A stretch of 34,178 nt of DNA, taken from assembly GCA_913050015.1 (NCBI GenBank), contig CAJXAZ010000005.1, positions 1-34,178 of the forward strand, in the 5' to 3' direction. Position numbers and translations under genes: made by a program. Source of the stretch: an uncultured Gammaproteobacteria bacterium. GTDB lineage: Bacteria > Pseudomonadota > Gammaproteobacteria > Magnimaribacterales > D2472. This document shows, one piece after another, positions 16,370-25,195 of this stretch; the first letter of the stretch is position 1; each line of letters begins with the position of its first letter. The notes beneath the pieces are model-generated. The model worked only from the letters and a program-made list of their open reading frames with translations. It ran no database searches and was not told where the DNA came from.

Positions 16370-17755
16370 ATGTTTACCTCCATAGCAATAATTGGACGGC
16401 CCAATGTCGGAAAATCAACTTTATTTAATAAGTTAACAAGGTCCCGTAAGGCGATAGTATCAGATTTCTCAGGCCTAACTAAAGATAGAAACCATGGATA
16501 TATAACCTTTGGAGATCAGAAGAGTTTAATAATTGATACTGGTGGTATTGCTCAAGATGAATCAATTTTAAAAGAAGATATAGCTGAGCAGGCATGGATT
16601 GCAGCAGAAGAATCAAGTCTAATTATCTTTTTGTTAGATGGCTCTGAAAACCTTAATAAAGAAGATCTAGATATATTATCTAGATTAAGAAAGCTCAATA
16701 AAAAATTCATCACCGTTCTTAATAAGAGCGATAAAATTACAGACTCGCTCTTAAAAGAGGATCTTATAAAAAAAGGTATTGGTGAATATTTTGAGATTAG
16801 TGCAGAGCACTCAAGAAACATAACAGATTTAAGAACTTATATAAAAGACTCTCTTCCTGATAAGCAATATATTACTCCAGAGGGTAAAAAAATTGCAGTC
16901 CTAGGTAGGCCGAATGCTGGTAAGTCGACTTTTATAAATAAGTTTATCAATGAAGATAGATTGATTGTCTCTGAGATAGCCGGGACAACGATAGACGCTA
17001 TAAGTATTCCATTCACAGTGGATGATCAAGAGTTTATTTTTATTGATACAGCTGGTATTAGAAAAGGATATAAAAACAATCATAAGGTCGAATATTTTTC
17101 ATACGTAAGGGCTATGCACTCTGTAGAAGAGTGTGACGTTGTTATATTTATATGTGATGCCCAAGAAGGCATTGTTGATCAGGATCTAAAAATAATTAAT
17201 ATGGTATGCGAAATGGGAAAGCCCATTGTAATAGCGCTTAATAAAATTGATTTGCTAACAAAGAAAGAAAAAGATGACATCTATGAAACAAAGAGAGCTC
17301 AATCAAACTTTGTAGCAGATTTTATAAAATTAGAAATATCAGGAATCAAAGGCCTTGGCTTCAAAAGATTATTTAGAATAACTAACACCATAATTGAGAC
17401 ATCCCAGAAAAAATATATAACTTCTTATTTAAATAAACTATTAAGTAAGTTTATTGAGCAGAGCGCTCCTCCTTCAGTTGCTGGAAGGCAGTTGAAATTA
17501 AAACAAGTTCATTTTGGCGGTATCAATCCAACGACTTTAATAATACATTCAAATCAAGATAAAAAAATTCCTCAAAATTATAGAAAATACTTAGAAAATT
17601 CATTTAGATCTGAGTTAAAGCTAGAGAGTATTCAGTTAAGGTTAATTTTCAGAAAATCAGAAAACCCATTTGAGGGTAAAGTTAATAAGTTATCTGATAG
17701 GCAGGTCAAGAAAAGACTAAGAATGGTAAAACATATTAAAAAGTCTAAAAAATAA
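16370..17755 (+). CDS. der: Ribosome-assembly GTPase Der (EngA)
   Basis: An essential GTPase with two tandem G domains, required for 50S subunit maturation. G1 motifs are 'GRPNVGKST' at 9-17 and 'GRPNAGKST' at 179-187. G3 motifs are 'DTGGI' (56-60) and 'DTAGI' (226-230), and G4 motifs are NKSD (118-121) and NKID (291-294). A KH-like C-terminal domain follows (about 350-445) with a lysine-rich tail. It is the last gene of the collinear run that began at isc. Confidence 0.98.
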   Translation: MFTSIAIIGRPNVGKSTLFNKLTRSRKAIVSDFSGLTKDRNHGYITFGDQKSLIIDTGGIAQDESILKEDIAEQAWIAAEESSLIIFLLDGSENLNKEDLDILSRLRKLNKKFITVLNKSDKITDSLLKEDLIKKGIGEYFEISAEHSRNITDLRTYIKDSLPDKQYITPEGKKIAVLGRPNAGKSTFINKFINEDRLIVSEIAGTTIDAISIPFTVDDQEFIFIDTAGIRKGYKNNHKVEYFSYVRAMHSVEECDVVIFICDAQEGIVDQDLKIINMVCEMGKPIVIALNKIDLLTKKEKDDIYETKRAQSNFVADFIKLEISGIKGLGFKRLFRITNTIIETSQKKYITSYLNKLLSKFIEQSAPPSVAGRQLKLKQVHFGGINPTTLIIHSNQDKKIPQNYRKYLENSFRSELKLESIQLRLIFRKSENPFEGKVNKLSDRQVKKRLRMVKHIKKSKK

Positions 17756-17851
17756 CTTTTATTAAGTATTTTTTATCCTTTTAACTCTCCTTAAAGTATA
17801 ATTCTCAGGTAATTAAACCCTAAAAATAGACATTTGTCTCATTAGTATATT
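17756..17851 (+). promoter_or_regulatory. Promoter/leader region of the sdh-suc operon
   Basis: This 96-base gap separates der from sdhC. A perfect TATAAT at 17797-17802 is the best -10 candidate, but its -35 is poor. A small dyad AGACA-TT-TGTCT at 17828-17839 lies between that -10 and the sdhC ATG and could be a leader hairpin or a regulator site. No strong terminator for the upstream run is visible. The whole assignment is inference from position. Confidence 0.4.
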
Positions 17852-18235
17852 ATGGATCAAAGACCTGTTTATATAGACTTGACCAAAATCAAACTGCCGA
17901 TGTCGGCATTCTCATCTATTACACATAGACTATCAGGAATGTATATTTTTTTTATAACTATTCCAGTTACTTTATTTATCTTTAATCACTCAACGGCAAG
18001 TGAAAAAAGCTTTAACTTGCTAGTAGAATCTATTAATAATATTTCATTTTTTTCAGTATTCACTATTTTTAGCTTTCTTGTTTTCTGGTATCACATCTTG
18101 ACTGGGATTAGGCATCTAATTATGGACTTCTTTCATATTGGTGAATCGTTATCTAGCTCATATTATTCATCTATTTTTGTTCTTATTTTATGGCTACTAA
18201 GTTCAGTTGGGATATTTTATGGTGTTTATTCATGA
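17852..18235 (+). CDS. sdhC: Succinate dehydrogenase cytochrome b556 subunit
   Basis: The large membrane anchor of complex II. Three transmembrane helices are visible. 'SSITHRLSG' carries the quinone-site serine (S22) and arginine (R26), equivalent to E. coli S27 and R31. H81 in 'WYHILTGIRHLIMDF' is the heme b ligand. Length 127 is normal. The stop overlaps the sdhD ATG (ATGA). First gene of the ten-... nine-gene TCA unit that ends with sucD. Confidence 0.97.
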   Translation: MDQRPVYIDLTKIKLPMSAFSSITHRLSGMYIFFITIPVTLFIFNHSTASEKSFNLLVESINNISFFSVFTIFSFLVFWYHILTGIRHLIMDFFHIGESLSSSYYSSIFVLILWLLSSVGIFYGVYS

Positions 18236-18591
18236 AGGGTTCTTTGATATGGAAGGCGCAAAGATATAGTTCTTTAATAATCTTTACTTATTTCTTATAT
18301 GTTGCCTACTTCATATTTTCAAGCGATATTATAAGCTTTGATAATTGGTCTAATTTTGCTCTTTCTGCACAATTAAAAATAGCCACCTCTTTAGTATTTA
18401 TTCTCATTCTCCTTCACTCCTTTATTGGTTTATGGACAGTCGGGACTGACTACCTTACAACTAGGACATTAGGTTTTTTAAATGAGTCTCTTGCAAAAAG
18501 AGCCAAGTTCCTTAGAAATTTATATTATTTTTTATTTGTATCTATGGGATTACTTTACTTAGTAGTCATACTATATACAATATGGTTATAA
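18232..18591 (+). CDS. sdhD: Succinate dehydrogenase membrane anchor subunit
   Basis: The small membrane anchor of complex II, giving the second heme ligand and part of the ubiquinone site. An open frame extends up to an ATG at 18190, but the ATG at 18232 overlaps the sdhC stop and gives a 119-aa protein matching the usual 115-residue size. 'LLHSFIGLWTVGTDYL' supplies the heme histidine (H62) and the quinone-site D73/Y74 pair. Three transmembrane helices are present. Confidence 0.95.
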   Translation: MKGSLIWKAQRYSSLIIFTYFLYVAYFIFSSDIISFDNWSNFALSAQLKIATSLVFILILLHSFIGLWTVGTDYLTTRTLGFLNESLAKRAKFLRNLYYFLFVSMGLLYLVVILYTIWL

Positions 18592-18636
18592 TATATTATT
18601 TTAATTATTTATAATGCAAACTAATAAAAGGGATAA

Positions 18637-20424
18637 ATGAACAATAGTAATCTAGCCAAAGATATTAAAACAATCGAATTTGATGCCTTGATTATTGGTG
18701 GAGGCGGTTCGGGCATGAGGACATCGCTAGAATTAGCTAAATCAGGTCTAAAGACAGCAGTAGTATCAAAAGTTTTTCCAACTAGATCTCATACAGTATC
18801 AGCTCAGGGAGGTATAACTTGTGCAATAGGAAGTGCAGACCCTGATGATGATTGGAGATGGCATATGTATGACACTGTCAAAGGTGCAGATTTTATTGGT
18901 GACCAAGATGCTATTGAGTATCTTTGTTCCGAAGGTCCTAAGGCTGTATTTGAGTTAGAGCATATGGGATTACCATTTTCTAGATTTGAGAATGGAAGAA
19001 TTTATCAAAGACCTTTTGGCGGACAATCAAAAGATTACGGTAAGGGCGGTCAGGCAGCTAGAACTTGTGCAGCTGCAGATAGAACAGGCCACGCCTTGCT
19101 TCACACTCTTTATCAAAACAATATCAAAGAAGGAACTAACTTTTTAAATGAGTGGTTCGCAGTTGATATAGTAAAAAATAGTAAAAATGAAGTAACAGGA
19201 GTTATTGCATTCTCTATCGAGTATGGAGAACTTGCATATTTAAAATCACAAGCAACTGTTATGGCTACTGGTGGTGCTGGTAGGATTTACGCATCAACTA
19301 CAAATGCTCTAATTAATACTGGCGATGGCTTAGCAATGGCTCTAAGGGCTGGCTTTCCTGCTCAAGACATGGAGATGTGGCAGTTTCATCCAACTGGTAT
19401 TTATGGTGCAGGCTCACTAGTTACTGAAGGATGTCGTGGTGAGGGGGGCTATCTAGTAAATAAGGATGGTGAGAGATTTATGGAGAGATATGCTCCAAAT
19501 GTTAAAGACCTTGCAGGAAGAGACGTAGTAGCAAGATCCATGGTTCTTGAAATACTTGAAGGAAGAGGTTGTGGAGAAAATAAAGACCATATCTTCTTAA
19601 AGCTAGATCATCTTGGTGCTGATGTTTTAAATGCTAAGCTTCCAGGAATATGCGAGCTGTCTAAAACATTTGCTCATGTTGATCCAATTTATGAACCAAT
19701 TCCAGTGGTTCCTACATGCCATTATATGATGGGCGGAACACCAACTAATATTCATGGCCAAGCATTCAATAGAGTAAATAATGTTGACTCTATTGTTCCT
19801 GGACTATTTGCTGCCGGAGAAGCTGCCTGCGTATCTGTTCATGGCGCAAACAGGCTTGGAGGAAATTCATTGCTTGATTTGGTTGTCTTCGGAAGAGCAA
19901 CGGGAATGCATATTCAGCAAGAGCTAAAATCTGGAGGCGGTGTTGAGTCTGCAACAAAAGATGATATTGAGGCCTCATTACAACGTTTAAATCATCTAAA
20001 TGAATCATCAAGTGGTTATGAAACTGCGCCTGTAAAGAAAGAGCTTCAAGAATGCATGCAAAACTATTTTGGAGTCTTTAGACGCGGCGAGTTTATGGAA
20101 AAAGGACTAAAAGAGCTAGATGAGATCAGGGAAAAAGTTAACAACCTTCATCTAAAGGATAAAAGTAACGCTTTCAATACTAGTAGAGTAGAAGCTATAG
20201 AGTTACAAAATCTTTTTGAAGTTGCAGAAGCAACAGCTATTGCTGCTTTCAGTAGAAATGAAAGTAGAGGAGCTCATGCTAGGGATGATTTTCCTGAAAG
20301 AGATGATGATAATTGGTTATGTCACTCTTTATATGATCCAATTTCAAAAACAATCTCAAAAAGAGATGTAAATTTTAGCCCTTCACAGGTAGAAGCATTT
20401 CCCCCAGTAGTGAGGACATATTAA
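18637..20424 (+). CDS. sdhA: Succinate dehydrogenase flavoprotein subunit
   Basis: The catalytic subunit that oxidises succinate to fumarate with covalently bound FAD. The dinucleotide-binding GGGGSG is at 21-26, and the FAD-linked histidine is H52 in 'TRSHTVSAQGG'. 'HPTGIYGAG' and 'GCRGEGGYLVN' are substrate-site blocks. The C-terminal capping region has 'ESRGAHARDDFPERDD'. Length 595 compares with 588 in E. coli. An AAGGGA element precedes the ATG. The stop overlaps sdhB (TAATG). Confidence 0.99.
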   Translation: MNNSNLAKDIKTIEFDALIIGGGGSGMRTSLELAKSGLKTAVVSKVFPTRSHTVSAQGGITCAIGSADPDDDWRWHMYDTVKGADFIGDQDAIEYLCSEGPKAVFELEHMGLPFSRFENGRIYQRPFGGQSKDYGKGGQAARTCAAADRTGHALLHTLYQNNIKEGTNFLNEWFAVDIVKNSKNEVTGVIAFSIEYGELAYLKSQATVMATGGAGRIYASTTNALINTGDGLAMALRAGFPAQDMEMWQFHPTGIYGAGSLVTEGCRGEGGYLVNKDGERFMERYAPNVKDLAGRDVVARSMVLEILEGRGCGENKDHIFLKLDHLGADVLNAKLPGICELSKTFAHVDPIYEPIPVVPTCHYMMGGTPTNIHGQAFNRVNNVDSIVPGLFAAGEAACVSVHGANRLGGNSLLDLVVFGRATGMHIQQELKSGGGVESATKDDIEASLQRLNHLNESSSGYETAPVKKELQECMQNYFGVFRRGEFMEKGLKELDEIREKVNNLHLKDKSNAFNTSRVEAIELQNLFEVAEATAIAAFSRNESRGAHARDDFPERDDDNWLCHSLYDPISKTISKRDVNFSPSQVEAFPPVVRTY

Positions 20425-21167
20425 TGAGCAGCAATACTCTAGAAGTAAGTATGTATAGATACAATCCTGAACAGGATAAATTCCCTTACATGAAAAAATA
20501 TAGTATTGAAAAACCAGCTAGAGACATCATGGTTCTTGATTTACTGCATTTATTAAAGGAAAGTGACGATTCAATATCTTATAGAAGGTCATGTAGAGAA
20601 GGTGTGTGTGGCTCAGATGGTATGAATATTAATGGTAAGAATGGTCTCGCATGCATTACACCAATATCATCAGTAATTAAAAAAGACAAAATTGAACTAA
20701 GACCGTTACCAGGTCTTCCTGTTATTAGGGATCTAGTGGTTGATATGACGCAGTTTTATGCTCAGTATGAAAAAATAAAGCCATTTCTTCAAAACGACAC
20801 AACTGCACCGGAGCAAGAAAGGCTTCAATCTCCAGAAGATAGAGCTAAGTTAGATGGATTATATGAATGTATTCTTTGTGCTTGTTGTTCAACCAGTTGC
20901 CCATCATTTTGGTGGAATCCTGATAAATTCGTTGGGCCTGCGGCATTACTTCAAGCATATAGATTTTTAGCAGATACAAGAGATTTAGAAACTCAAAATA
21001 GACTGGAAGAACTGTCAGATCCATTTAGTGTTTATAGGTGTCACGGCATTATGAATTGCGTAAGCGCTTGTCCAAAAAGCCTCAATCCAAACAAGGCAAT
21101 TGGCGAAATTAAATCAATGCTTTTAAGTAATAAGAAACAAGTTATTACATCAGACGGGGTCAGATAA
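20424..21167 (+). CDS. sdhB: Succinate dehydrogenase iron-sulfur subunit
   Basis: Transfers electrons from FAD to quinone through three clusters. The [2Fe-2S] site uses C57, C62 and C77, with the unusual aspartate ligand D65 as in E. coli. The [4Fe-4S] site uses C149, C152, C155 and C216, and the [3Fe-4S] site C159, C206 and C212, all at or near E. coli positions. It overlaps the sdhA stop by one base. It is an expected client of the upstream ISC system. Confidence 0.99.
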   Translation: MSSNTLEVSMYRYNPEQDKFPYMKKYSIEKPARDIMVLDLLHLLKESDDSISYRRSCREGVCGSDGMNINGKNGLACITPISSVIKKDKIELRPLPGLPVIRDLVVDMTQFYAQYEKIKPFLQNDTTAPEQERLQSPEDRAKLDGLYECILCACCSTSCPSFWWNPDKFVGPAALLQAYRFLADTRDLETQNRLEELSDPFSVYRCHGIMNCVSACPKSLNPNKAIGEIKSMLLSNKKQVITSDGVR

Positions 21168-21177
21168 TTAGAAAGAA

Positions 21178-23985
21178 ATGAATCAATCAATGGAAGAGCT
21201 ATGGGGAAGCTCTCATTTATCAGCTAGTCACGCTAGCTACCTCGAATCACTTTATGAAACTTTTCTAAGTAATCCAAATGACCTTTCTGAAGAATGGCTT
21301 TCATTTTTTTTAAGTCTGCCTTCTCAGCCAAATTCTAATGGTGAGGTTTCTCATCAATCCATAATTAATGAATTTAGAAATATGCCTAGGGGCCAAGCTA
21401 TCAATCCAGAAGCTGGAGATGAGAGACAGGGAAAGGTAATTAGGTTGATTCAGTCTTACAGAAATAGAGGTCATCAAGAAGCCAAACTTGACCCTCTAAA
21501 TATGATGGATAGAAATGAAATAGAAGATTTAAATATTGAATTTCATGGTTTAAAAGAATCTGATTTAGATGATGAGTTTTATACAGATACCTTTTTAACT
21601 GGAACTAAGAAGGCAACCTTAAGAGAGATAGTTGCAAGTCTAAAATCTATTTATTGTGGAACTATAGGCATTGAATATAACTATATTATGAATTCATCGG
21701 AGCGAAAATGGTTCCAAAAGAAATTTGAATCCAAGATTGAAAAATATACTTTCTCAAAAGAAGAAAGGTTACAAATATATGAGAGATTAAATTCAGCTGA
21801 GGGGCTTGCTAAATATCTAGCAGCTAAATATCCAGGAATGAAACGTTTTGGCATAGATGGCTCAGAGGCTCTTGTTCCTTTGGTTGATGCTGTAATCCAG
21901 CATTGTGGCTCTCTAGGAGCTAATCAAATATGTTTTGGTATGGCCCACAGAGGTAGATTAAATCTTTTGGTTAATGTGCTTGGTAAATTACCTTCAGAGT
22001 TATTTTCTGCTTTTAGTGAAGAGGGCGAGTTAGAGGGAGCAAATACAGGAGATGTTAAATATCATTTAGGTTTCTCTTCTAACTTAGATACACCAGGAGG
22101 GGAAGTTCATGTCTCCCTTAATAGCAATCCATCACATTTAGAAATCGTTGATCCGGTAGTGTTAGGTTCGGTAAGAGCTAGGCAAGATAGAATTGGAGAT
22201 GAAGACAGATCAAAGGTTATTCCAGTTTTACTTCATGGAGATGCGTCTTTTTCAGGTCAAGGTGTTGTAATGGAATCCCTTCAGATGTCTCAAACAAGAG
22301 GTTTTTACGTTGGTGGAACTATTCATATTATTGTAAACAACCAAATTGGCTTTACTACAAGTAACAAGCATGATGCTAGATCCACAGACTATTGCACGGA
22401 CGTTGCAAAAATGATTCAAGCTCCTGTTATTCATGTGAACGGTGATGATCCCGAGATGGTCGTTAATGCTGTAAAAATAGCGACTAAATATAGAGCTAAG
22501 TTTAATAAAGATGTTGTTATAGATTTAGTTTGCTATAGAAGAAGAGGCCATAATGAAGCTGATGATCCATCTGCAACTCAGCCTACAATGTATGAAGTTA
22601 TAGCTAAGCATCCATCTGTTCTGCACCAATATCAAGAGCAATTATTAAGTGAAGGTTTGTTAACTAAAGAAGAAGCTTCTTCAATAAAATCCTCTTATAG
22701 AAAATCTCTTGACGAGGGAATAACTGTTGCAAAAAACCTTGCAGAAAAACCTAATGATTCATTATGGTTTGATTGGAATGATTATCTTGATGTTTTATGG
22801 TGGCCTAAAGTAGATACTACTGTTAAAAAGAAAGACTTCAATATTCTCGGCGATAAAATATGCGAAGTTCCTGACTCATTTAAATTGGGAATACAGGCAA
22901 AAAAGATTTTTGAAGATAGAGCAAAAATGAACAAAGGTGATGTAGGAATTAACTGGGGCTTTGCTGAGAATATGGCTTATGCAACACTACTATCAGAAGG
23001 ATATCCTATAAGAATTACAGGTCAAGATGTAAGAAGGGGAACCTTCTCTCATAGGCATGCATGTGTTTTTGATCAGAATAATGGCGATGGATATATACCT
23101 CTTTCAAAAATTGCTAAAGACAATACTGTAAGGTTTGATATATACGATTCCCTGTTATCTGAAGAAGCGGTTTTAGGATTTGAATATGGCTATTCAGCGA
23201 CATGGCCAACTGGATTAGCTATTTGGGAAGCTCAGTTTGGAGATTTTGTAAACGGCGCACAGGTCGTTATCGATCAATTTATAGTATCAGCACAGCATAA
23301 ATGGGAAAGGCAATCCGGTCTAGTTATGCTACTTCCTCATGGTTATGAAGGACAAGGGCCTGAGCATAGCAGTGCAAGAATTGAAAGATTTTTACAGTTA
23401 TGTGCTTCTGAAAATATTCAAGTATGCGTTCCTAGCTCACCCGCTCAAATATTCCATCTTTTAAGAAGACAGGCAATTAGAAAAATGCGTACTCCTTTAA
23501 TAATAATGTCACCAAAGAGTTTATTAAGAAATCCAAAAGCTGTTTCTAGTGTTAAAGATCTAACCGAGGGGTCATTCCAGTGTGTTGTTGATGACTGTAT
23601 AGATGCAAAAGATCAAATAACTAAAGTTGTACTATGCTCTGGTAAGGTTTTTTATGATCTAGAGGAGACTCGAAATAAAGAAGGTAAAGAAAATATAGCT
23701 ATAATTAGAATTGAACAGCTATATCCTTTCCCGCATGATGATCTTGAAGAAATACTTTCAGCATATAAAAATATTAATGAATTTGTGTGGTGCCAAGAAG
23801 AACCTGCAAACCAAGGGGCATGGTTTAGTCACAGACACAGAATACAAAGAGTGTTGGATAGGTTTGAAGGCAATGACAAGCAAATAAGCTTAGTTAGCAG
23901 ACCTGCTGCTGCTGCTCCTGCTGTTGGGATGATGAAATTACATTTAAAGCAACAATCTCAATTAATAGAAGATGCTTTAAAATAG
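21178..23985 (+). CDS. sucA: 2-oxoglutarate dehydrogenase E1 component
   Basis: The ThDP-dependent decarboxylase of the 2-oxoglutarate dehydrogenase complex. Near the N-terminus is the E2-binding type segment 'YLESLYETFLSNPNDLSEEW'. The ThDP motif runs from 'GDASFSGQG' to 'NNQIGFT', and 'FGMAHRGRLNLL' and 'GHNEADDPSATQP' are family blocks. Length 935 against 933 in E. coli. It follows sdhB by ten bases, so sdh and suc are co-transcribed on present evidence. Confidence 0.99.
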   Translation: MNQSMEELWGSSHLSASHASYLESLYETFLSNPNDLSEEWLSFFLSLPSQPNSNGEVSHQSIINEFRNMPRGQAINPEAGDERQGKVIRLIQSYRNRGHQEAKLDPLNMMDRNEIEDLNIEFHGLKESDLDDEFYTDTFLTGTKKATLREIVASLKSIYCGTIGIEYNYIMNSSERKWFQKKFESKIEKYTFSKEERLQIYERLNSAEGLAKYLAAKYPGMKRFGIDGSEALVPLVDAVIQHCGSLGANQICFGMAHRGRLNLLVNVLGKLPSELFSAFSEEGELEGANTGDVKYHLGFSSNLDTPGGEVHVSLNSNPSHLEIVDPVVLGSVRARQDRIGDEDRSKVIPVLLHGDASFSGQGVVMESLQMSQTRGFYVGGTIHIIVNNQIGFTTSNKHDARSTDYCTDVAKMIQAPVIHVNGDDPEMVVNAVKIATKYRAKFNKDVVIDLVCYRRRGHNEADDPSATQPTMYEVIAKHPSVLHQYQEQLLSEGLLTKEEASSIKSSYRKSLDEGITVAKNLAEKPNDSLWFDWNDYLDVLWWPKVDTTVKKKDFNILGDKICEVPDSFKLGIQAKKIFEDRAKMNKGDVGINWGFAENMAYATLLSEGYPIRITGQDVRRGTFSHRHACVFDQNNGDGYIPLSKIAKDNTVRFDIYDSLLSEEAVLGFEYGYSATWPTGLAIWEAQFGDFVNGAQVVIDQFIVSAQHKWERQSGLVMLLPHGYEGQGPEHSSARIERFLQLCASENIQVCVPSSPAQIFHLLRRQAIRKMRTPLIIMSPKSLLRNPKAVSSVKDLTEGSFQCVVDDCIDAKDQITKVVLCSGKVFYDLEETRNKEGKENIAIIRIEQLYPFPHDDLEEILSAYKNINEFVWCQEEPANQGAWFSHRHRIQRVLDRFEGNDKQISLVSRPAAAAPAVGMMKLHLKQQSQLIEDALK

Positions 23986-23996
23986 AGGAAATAATT

Positions 23997-25187
23997 ATGA
24001 CAATTGAAATTAAATCACCAACCTTTCCTGAGTCTGTATCAGATGGAACAGTTGCAAGTTGGCTGAAGAAAGAAGGCGAATCGGTATCTCAAGATGAGGT
24101 TGTAGCAGAAATTGAGACCGATAAAGTTGTCCTAGAGGTTGTTGCGCCAATTGATGGAATTCTATCAAAAATTATTAAGGCAGAGGGAGAGATCGTTAAT
24201 AGTTCTGAGGTTATTGGCATGTTTACCGAATCCTCTGCAGCTATAGAAGAGCCTTCAAAATCTAACGAAGCTATAGATGAGCCTAAAGAAGAATTAAAGA
24301 ATACAGATAAGAAGCTAGGACCAGCCACAAAAAAAATACTTGCCGAAAATAAAATAGTAGCCAGTGATGTGAAGCCCTCTGGCAAAGATAATAGAGTGAC
24401 TAAAGCAGATGTTATAAATCATCTAGAAAGTAGTTCAAGTGCATCAGCTAGAAATGAGCATACCCCAAGCACAATTCCATTATCTAATAGACCAGAAAAA
24501 AGAGTGGCTATGTCTAGACTTAGATCTACTATCGCCAAAAGGCTTGTCTCAGTTAAGCAAGAGACAGCAATGCTTACCACTTTTAATGAAGTTGACATGC
24601 TGCCAATAAAAGAATTGAGAGCAAAGTATGGGCAAGAATTTTTAAAGCAGCATGGTGTAAAACTTGGCTTTATGGGCTTTTTTGTAATTGCTGCCGTACA
24701 AGCTTTAAAGAAATTTCCCCTTGTTAATGCGTCAATAGATGGAGCCGATATTGTCTATCATGGTTTTCAGGACATAGGCGTAGCTGTTTCTACTGAGAGA
24801 GGTTTGGTGGTCCCTATTATTAAAGATTCTGATACTAAATCCTTACCAGAGATAGAAAAATCAATACTAGAGTATTCTGAAAAGGCTCGAGATGGAAAGT
24901 TAGGAATCGAGGATATGCAAGGCGGAACATTTACTATATCGAATGGTGGCATTTTTGGTTCACTATTATCAACTCCAATACTAAATGCTCCTCAAACTGC
25001 AATACTTGGAATGCATTCAATCCAAGATAGACCTGTAGCAATTAATGGTGAGGTTGTTATAAGGCCAATGATGTATTTAGCTATGAGTTACGACCATAGA
25101 CTATTAGATGGAAAGGAGGCTGTATCATTTCTAGTATCAATTAAAGAGCAGCTTGAATCACCCGAAAGATTATTATTAAACTTATAG
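23997..25187 (+). CDS. sucB: Dihydrolipoyllysine succinyltransferase (E2)
   Basis: The E2 core of the 2-oxoglutarate dehydrogenase complex. It has a single lipoyl domain (about 1-78) with the modified lysine K43 in 'ETDKVVLEV', an acidic linker, a peripheral subunit-binding domain (about 106-142), and the catalytic acyltransferase domain with H367 and D371 in 'HRLLDG'. Length 396. The AGGAAATAATT ribosome-binding region is nearly identical to that of yfgM. Confidence 0.98.
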   Translation: MTIEIKSPTFPESVSDGTVASWLKKEGESVSQDEVVAEIETDKVVLEVVAPIDGILSKIIKAEGEIVNSSEVIGMFTESSAAIEEPSKSNEAIDEPKEELKNTDKKLGPATKKILAENKIVASDVKPSGKDNRVTKADVINHLESSSSASARNEHTPSTIPLSNRPEKRVAMSRLRSTIAKRLVSVKQETAMLTTFNEVDMLPIKELRAKYGQEFLKQHGVKLGFMGFFVIAAVQALKKFPLVNASIDGADIVYHGFQDIGVAVSTERGLVVPIIKDSDTKSLPEIEKSILEYSEKARDGKLGIEDMQGGTFTISNGGIFGSLLSTPILNAPQTAILGMHSIQDRPVAINGEVVIRPMMYLAMSYDHRLLDGKEAVSFLVSIKEQLESPERLLLNL

Positions 25188-25195
25188 GTAAAGAT

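Noticed and set aside
18190..18231. Longer sdhD start at ATG 18190
   Set aside because: It would add a non-conserved extension inside sdhC; the ATG at 18232 overlaps the sdhC stop and gives the expected length.
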